From: Akkermansia muciniphila
Lineage (GTDB): Bacteria > Verrucomicrobiota > Kiritimatiellia > RFP12 > JAAYNR01
Assembly (NCBI GenBank): GCA_945870025.1
Contig: CAMBQN010000001.1
Coordinates: forward strand, 1 to 64,000
Direction: 5' to 3'
Length of the DNA stretch: 64,000 nucleotides
Part shown: positions 59,956-64,000 of the stretch, one piece after another
Position numbering within the stretch: position 1 is the stretch's first letter
Layout: each line of letters opens with the position of its first letter
Made by a program: the position numbers and the translations under genes
Notes under the pieces: model-generated
What the model saw: the letters and a program-made list of their open reading frames with translations, nothing else
Databases searched by the model: none
Told to the model about the DNA's origin: nothing

Positions 59956-60816
59956 ATGTCAGAAGACACACACTTTATTGGGCCGCATGTTTCGGCGGCA
60001 GGCGGGGTCGATCATGCGCCGATGGCGGCCCGGGCACTGCAGGCGACCGGTTTCGGTCTGTTCATCAAAAATCAGAAGCAATGGCATGCGCCAGCCTTGA
60101 CGGTGGAGCAGCAGGCCCGGTTCGGCGCGGCGATGCATACGGCCGGCTACACGGCGGCGCAGATTTTGCCGCACGCGGGCTACCTGATCAATCTGGCCAA
60201 TCCCGACCCCGACGCGCATGCGCGGTCCCTGGGCGCGTTGATTGACGAGATGAAGCGCTGCCAGGCGCTTGGGTTGGTCATGCTCAACCTGCATCCGGGA
60301 AGTCATCTGCACAAGCTGTCGGTGGAGGCGGCCCTGGATCGGGTCGCGGAATCGATCAACCGCGCGCTCGCCGAAACCGCAGAAGTCACGGTGGTGATCG
60401 AAAACACGGCGGGTCAGGGCGGTTGCCTTGGCGTGACCCTGGCCGAACTGGGGCGCATACGGGAACGGGTAGGGGACCCGTCGCGTATCGGGTTTTGTCT
60501 CGACACCTGCCACGCCTGGGCGGCTGGCTACGACATACGGACGGGTGACGGCCTGCGGCGGCTGTTGGATGAATTCGAGAGCGAGGTCGGTCCGGCCGAC
60601 CGCTATCTGCGTGGGATGCACCTGAATGACACCCGGAACGAACTCGGCTCCCGGGTGGATCGGCATGCGTCGCTCGGCACGGGCTTGCTCGGATGGGAAC
60701 CCTTTCGCGCGCTGCTGCAGGACCCCCGTTCACGCGGCATTCCGTTGATTATTGAGACGCCGGACGAAGCCCGCTGGGCCGGGGAGGTGGCCGAGTTGCT
60801 GGCGTTTGGACGCTGA
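59956..60816 (+). CDS. nfo: Endonuclease IV (AP endonuclease)
   Basis: A 286-residue zinc enzyme that nicks DNA at abasic sites. It begins FIGPHVSAAGGV and shows ILPHAGYLINLANP, LNLHPGSH, VIENTAGQGG, GFCLDTCHAWAAGYD, HLNDTRNELGSRVDRHASLGTGLLGW and IIETP, which carry the metal-binding residues of the family. GGGAGG lies upstream of the ATG at 59956, 14 bases after eda. After its stop a short hairpin, CCCC-AAAAC-GGGG with TTT, may end transcription. Confidence 0.95.
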   Translation: MSEDTHFIGPHVSAAGGVDHAPMAARALQATGFGLFIKNQKQWHAPALTVEQQARFGAAMHTAGYTAAQILPHAGYLINLANPDPDAHARSLGALIDEMKRCQALGLVMLNLHPGSHLHKLSVEAALDRVAESINRALAETAEVTVVIENTAGQGGCLGVTLAELGRIRERVGDPSRIGFCLDTCHAWAAGYDIRTGDGLRRLLDEFESEVGPADRYLRGMHLNDTRNELGSRVDRHASLGTGLLGWEPFRALLQDPRSRGIPLIIETPDEARWAGEVAELLAFGR

Positions 60817-60928
60817 CCCCAAAACGGGGTTTCAAACAGGGCGAACGCATCTAAATTTCTGCCCCCTGCCACAAAAAAAGAACACTTTTCGCAAATACCG
60901 CAAAAAATCAGCGAATGTTTCGTCCTCC

Positions 60929-61235
60929 GGGCGCATCCCCGTTTCACTGACCTGCGATCGCCCACCGCTACAGCACCGGCCGGCGCGTGAGCGGGTAGAG
61001 CGGGATCTACGAGACCGCTCACGCCGTCTGCGTGGTCCGATACGTCCCGCGCCACCGCTACCGCACCGGTCGGCGCGTGAGCGGGTAGAGCGGGATCTAC
61101 GAGACCGCTCACGCCGTCTGCGCGGTCCGATACGTCCCGCGCTACCGCTGCCGCGTCGGCCGGGGCGCTAGCCCACGTCACAGGGCTGTCCACAGGATCG
61201 CCCGCTTGACAGGTCAGTGAAACGGGGATGCGCCC
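60929..61235. repeat. 26-bp inverted repeats enclosing the 90-bp tandem repeats
   Basis: GGGCGCATCCCCGTTTCACT... at 60929-60954 is the perfect reverse complement of 61210-61235. Further out, GCGAATGTTTCGT (60911-60923) nearly matches the complement of ACGAACATTCGC (61271-61282), so the right arm looks interrupted by an insertion of about 35 bases. The interval holds no supported gene. Confidence 0.85.
60962..61167. repeat. Tandem repeat, 90-bp period, about 2.3 copies
   Basis: Copies start near 60962, 61052 and 61142 (partial) and differ in a few bases. Each full copy contains a hairpin, GCGTGAGCGG and CCGCTCACGC around a 20-base loop, and the block GGTCCGATACGTCCCGCG. The period is a multiple of three, so frames on both strands stay open and would encode 30-residue repeats, but no ribosome site or sensible start supports a gene. 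Confidence 0.85.
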
Positions 61236-61249
61236 TCGTCCGCCTCACC

Positions 61250-61368
61250 CGTGAATACACGGACGGCGGAACGAACATTCGCTCAAAGTCTTTTTTAATT
61301 GCGTCATTCAGCGGTTTCACCGGTATGCCGTCCGTGTATCCACGGATGAGGCATCCGAGTGAAACCGC
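61250..61368. repeat. Second nested palindrome beside the tandem repeat
   Basis: CGTGAATACACGGACGGC (61250-61267) pairs with GCCGTCCGTGTATCCACG (61327-61344) with one mismatch; GCGGTTTCAC (61311-61320) pairs with GTGAAACCGC (61359-61368). The two stems interlock, so only one of them can form at a time. The remaining space 60817-61542 holds no other gene I can support. Confidence 0.8.
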
Positions 61369-61542
61369 AAAGTGGCGGTTTTTGCGGGAAAAAGATGCCT
61401 TTGCCATGGGGTCTCAAAACCTTGACCTTGACCCCGCGCCGTTCACCCGGTATCTTACTGTGTCGTTAAGCGAAAAAGACGGATTTTCTGGCCGCCGTCT
61501 TTTCGCAAGAATGTGTCAACACCGAGAGTGGAGCCCATCGTT

Positions 61543-62214
61543 ATGGCGATTTTACAGCGTGCTGTATTTGTTGAACTCGATTACGCCGTTTTGCGCGGGA
61601 TGAAGAATTATGCGGATGCGGCGAGCGCCGTTCTCGCGCCGCATGGGATTCAGGTTGACCCGGTCGTGTTCGCGCGGTATTTCTGCGGCAAGACGGGCGC
61701 GGGCGCTGTCTCGGCCGTGCTGGCCAAGGCTGGAGTCTCCGCTGAAGAAGGACCGCTGGTCACGCAGATTCTGGAGGGTTATAAGACGGCCTTAGCCGCG
61801 CGCGTGCCGTCCGTCAAGGCCGTCTGCGCGAAATTCACCCCCGCGCTGCTTGCCAAAGAGACGCGCATCATCTGGGTGACGCAGCTTCCCGAAGCGGACG
61901 TTGTCGCGATGCTTGGCGATGTTGTCAAGGAGGGCGTGCAGGTCATTACCGAGCCGTGCTCGCACATTGGGTGTTACGGGTGGGAGAACTGGCGCCGGAT
62001 GTGCCGCAAGCTGAATGTGCATGAGCGGCTGTCCGTGGCGGTCGTAGGCAGTGGTCTTTCGGCGAAGGGCGCGATCGCGGCGGGTCTGTTCGCTGCGGTT
62101 TGCATGGACCCGCTGGCCCAGAATCAGGATTGCAGCGGCGTTGATGCGATGGTCGAGAACTTTGGCGACAGTCTGTCCAAAGAGGTGATGCGGATCCTGT
62201 GGCAGAAGGCGTGA
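61543..62214 (+). CDS. HAD-like protein, catalytic Asp apparently replaced
   Basis: About 223 residues. The first strand AVFVELDYAVLRGM, the cap-like helices (YADAASAVLAPHG, VFARYFCGKTG), RIIWVTQLPEADV and the late VAVVGSGLSAKGAIAAG with CMDPLAQNQDCSGVDAMV follow the layout of HAD phosphatases of the beta-phosphoglucomutase type, but motif I reads ELDYAVL where DxDGTL is expected, so the nucleophile Asp looks lost. It could be a binding or regulatory paralogue. The start at 61543 is preferred to 61513 on ribosome-site grounds. mazG follows directly. Confidence 0.6.
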   Translation: MAILQRAVFVELDYAVLRGMKNYADAASAVLAPHGIQVDPVVFARYFCGKTGAGAVSAVLAKAGVSAEEGPLVTQILEGYKTALAARVPSVKAVCAKFTPALLAKETRIIWVTQLPEADVVAMLGDVVKEGVQVITEPCSHIGCYGWENWRRMCRKLNVHERLSVAVVGSGLSAKGAIAAGLFAAVCMDPLAQNQDCSGVDAMVENFGDSLSKEVMRILWQKA

Positions 62215-62219
62215 GGGGG

Positions 62220-63032
62220 ATGGACAACGACGCACAGCAGCGGCTTCCCGGCGGCGGCATGGCCCGGCTCCAGGCGGTGATGGCGCGGCTGCGGGGCCCG
62301 GCAGGCTGCCCGTGGGATCGCGAACAGACGCTGGAGACGCTCAAGCCGTGCCTGCTTGAAGAGGTCCATGAGCTGCTCGAAGCCATGGAGGAGGGGACTC
62401 CTGGTCCGCACCTGGAAGAGTTGGGCGACGTGCTGCTGCAAGTCGTGTTCCAGAGCCACATTCGCGCCGAGCGGGGGGAGTTTGCGCTGGACGATGTGGC
62501 TCACGCACTCTGCGACAAGCTGGTGCTGCGCCATCCGCATGTATTCGGCGATGTGACGGTGACCGGCAGCGCCGACGTGCTCAAGAACTGGGAAGCCATC
62601 AAGAAAATTGAGAAAAGCGAACGCGTCTCGGTGCTGGACGGCGTGCCCCGTTCGCTGCCGGCGCTTCTCCGCGCGCAGCGGACGCAGGCCAAGGCGTCAC
62701 GCGTCGGGTTCGACTGGCCCGATGCCGCAGGGCCGCTGGCCAAGATCGTCGAAGAGGCGGCCGAGTTGCGCCAGGCGGCCGATTCCGGCGCGCCGGTCGA
62801 GGCGCTCCGGCATGAGGCGGGTGACCTGTTGTTTTCGGTGGTCAACCTGTGCCGCTTTTTGGATGTCGATGCCGAACAGGCCCTGCAGGTCTGCTCCGAC
62901 CGCTTCAGCCGCCGCTTCCGTCGCGTTGAAGCGTGCGCCAAAGCCGATGGCGTGGAGATGAAGGACTGCCCCCTCGATCAGCTCGACCGCTACTGGGAAA
63001 CTGCCAAGCGGGAAGAATCCGAGGACGAATGA
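62220..63032 (+). CDS. mazG: Nucleoside triphosphate pyrophosphohydrolase
   Basis: A 270-residue house-cleaning enzyme hydrolysing (d)NTPs to monophosphate and pyrophosphate. Two MazG domains are visible: CPWDREQTLETLKPCLLEEVHELLEAM (with ExxE) followed by LEELGDVLLQVVFQSHIRAE, and in the second half KIVEEAAELRQAADSG followed by HEAGDLLFSVVNLCRFLDVD. The start at 62220 has GAGGGGG upstream. It is 5 bases after the HAD-like gene and overlaps the next by four (ATGA). Confidence 0.96.
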   Translation: MDNDAQQRLPGGGMARLQAVMARLRGPAGCPWDREQTLETLKPCLLEEVHELLEAMEEGTPGPHLEELGDVLLQVVFQSHIRAERGEFALDDVAHALCDKLVLRHPHVFGDVTVTGSADVLKNWEAIKKIEKSERVSVLDGVPRSLPALLRAQRTQAKASRVGFDWPDAAGPLAKIVEEAAELRQAADSGAPVEALRHEAGDLLFSVVNLCRFLDVDAEQALQVCSDRFSRRFRRVEACAKADGVEMKDCPLDQLDRYWETAKREESEDE

Positions 63033-63352
63033 AGAAAATACTGGACCGAGTGAAACGGGAGGTGGCCTACTATCGGGCACTATTCAGCCATCCCCGAACG
63101 CCTCGGCTTTCGCGATGGCTGCTGGGAGGGGCCTTGGCCTATCTCATGTCGCCTATCGACATCGTTCCCGATTTCATTCCGGTTCTGGGGCAACTGGACG
63201 ACCTGTTGATTGTTCCGATTTTGATTTATGCCGCTGTGGCCTTCATCCCCGCGAGTGTAAAGGCCGAATGTCGGGCGCGGACGGCGAGGCTCGCCGCCGA
63301 GGTTCACCCGCCGACGAGCAGCAGAACCACGGACAGCGCGATGCAGGAATAG
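63029..63352 (+). CDS. DUF1232 (YkvA-type) small membrane protein
   Basis: A 107-residue protein with the DUF1232 core PRLSRWLLGGALAYLMSPIDIVPDFIPVLGQLDDLLIVPILIYAAVAFIP, two short membrane segments around a conserved D-x2-PDF-P motif. Function unknown. Start overlaps mazG stop (ATGA). The last 49 bases overlap the end of the convergent AEC transporter. Confidence 0.85.
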   Translation: MKKILDRVKREVAYYRALFSHPRTPRLSRWLLGGALAYLMSPIDIVPDFIPVLGQLDDLLIVPILIYAAVAFIPASVKAECRARTARLAAEVHPPTSSRTTDSAMQE

Positions 63353-64000
63353 ACGGTGCTGATCGCCACCGTGCCGGCCGCTAGGACCGCATCGCCTTTC
63401 ATCGCCTGCGCCATGACAAAGGAGGCCACCGCCGTCGGACAGGCCAGATACACCAGGCAGACGAAGCGCGCCTCATGATTCAAACCTCCGAGCACCGCCA
63501 AACCCCATCCGATGAGGGGGCAGATGACCAATTTGAGAACGGTGGCCAGATGCGCGGGCCGCCACGCGGAGCGCATGCGATCACGCGTCAGGGATGCCCC
63601 TAGAGCAATCATCGCCCCCGGGCCCGAGAGCGATCCCAGCGAGTCGATCGTCCGGGCCAAACCCTTCGGAGGATGAAAGCCCACGGCCAAAGCCAGCGCG
63701 CCCGCCACGCAACTGACGATCAGCGGATTGGTCACGATCCCTCGCAAGATCTTGCGCCACGAGACACGGGCGATAGCCCCGTCCGTCCCCACCTGGCGCG
63801 GCGTCAACACCAGAACCGCCAGCACATTGTACAGAATCAGGCAGGGAACCAACGTCAAGGTGGCCAAGGAGACGATGGCCGCGGCATTCGGACGATCCGC
63901 AGTCGCGAACAGGATGACCGGCAGTCCGACATAGGCATTGTTGCTCCGAAACACCGATTGGCAGAAGGATCCCCGCGACGCCGGACCGATGCCCATCCAG
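63304..64000 (-). CDS. AEC-family (auxin efflux carrier-type) permease, 5' end beyond the window
   Basis: At least 231 residues of a membrane permease; the start lies past the window edge. Visible motifs include FRSNNAYVGLPVILF, the usual segment of AEC-type malate/malonate permeases, IVTNPLIVSCVAGALALAVG and a final half of several spans (LVICPLIGWGLAVLGGL, YLACPTAVASFVMAQAM). In bacteria such proteins export or import small carboxylates. The last codons overlap the DUF1232 gene. Confidence 0.88.
   Translation of the reverse strand, partial: WMGIGPASRGSFCQSVFRSNNAYVGLPVILFATADRPNAAAIVSLATLTLVPCLILYNVLAVLVLTPRQVGTDGAIARVSWRKILRGIVTNPLIVSCVAGALALAVGFHPPKGLARTIDSLGSLSGPGAMIALGASLTRDRMRSAWRPAHLATVLKLVICPLIGWGLAVLGGLNHEARFVCLVYLACPTAVASFVMAQAMKGDAVLAAGTVAISTVYSCIALSVVLLLVGG

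Noticed and set aside
60962-61167. CRISPR array or repeat-protein gene
   Set aside because: The 90-bp units are contiguous, with no spacers. Frames are open on both strands because the period is a multiple of three, and no start or ribosome site is convincing.
61168-61407. A 79-codon minus-strand open frame
   Set aside because: It has no ribosome site and lies across the interlocked inverted repeats.

Overview
The window is GC-rich chromosomal bacterial DNA, densely coded on both strands, with housekeeping genes (metK, ahcY, dxs, smc, purL, mutY, mazG, nfo) set among secreted or sugar-related genes (GH29 fucosidase, Gfo/Idh oxidoreductase, KDPG aldolase, TorF-type porin). CCA is encoded in both tRNA genes, isoprenoids come from the MEP pathway, and the cell has a Gram-negative envelope (porin, ExbB/ExbD/TonB-like operon, lipoprotein). 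I infer a member of the PVC superphylum, perhaps Kiritimatiellota or Verrucomicrobiota; no marker here proves this.

Layout. 0.2-5 kb: a dispersed hairpin repeat, a secreted fucosidase, a MazEF-type toxin-antitoxin pair and a URO-D-family protein. 4.8-11 kb: a nucleoside/methyl-cycle block (ppnP, mtnP, AstE-like, metK, ahcY) and a DegT-type aminotransferase. 11-15.5 kb (minus): DsbD-like protein and a large HEAT-repeat membrane protein. 15.6-22.2 kb: a 6.56-kb integrative element inserted in tRNA-Tyr, with integrase, a MerR-type HTH gene, zinc-ribbon proteins, a putative replication or DNA-binding protein followed by palindromic iterons, a PDDEXK nuclease and other small proteins. 22.3-29 kb: a radical SAM protein and a TPR-ExbB-ExbD-TonB-like operon. 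29-38.8 kb: dxs, smc, a PEP-synthase-like protein, a lipoprotein hydrolase and Hsp20. 39-42 kb: a sigma-54-type promoter in front of porin-amtB-glnK. 42-51.8 kb: mutY, fmdB-like, tRNA-Ala, purL, a NIF3-C-terminal-like protein, an M24 peptidase, DUF3592-like and CDF proteins. 51.8-59.2 kb (minus): a two-gene miniature polyketide synthase (KS, then AT-DH-PPTase), SDR, Gfo/Idh oxidoreductase and cupin. 59.3-64 kb: eda, nfo, a palindrome/tandem-repeat island, a HAD-like protein, mazG, a DUF1232 protein and a truncated AEC transporter.

Two things stand out. First, the tRNA-Tyr element is a compact integrating unit with no capsid, terminase or conjugation genes; its iterons, structured leader and shared promoter style suggest an autonomous or satellite replicon. 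Second, at least four families of short intergenic hairpin elements (A to D, with 6- or 8-bp repeat units in inverted arms around a unique core) are scattered over the window. One copy has terminal inverted repeats and a 9-bp flanking direct repeat, and three copies supply the stop codon of the neighbouring gene, so they look like small mobile elements settled at gene ends.
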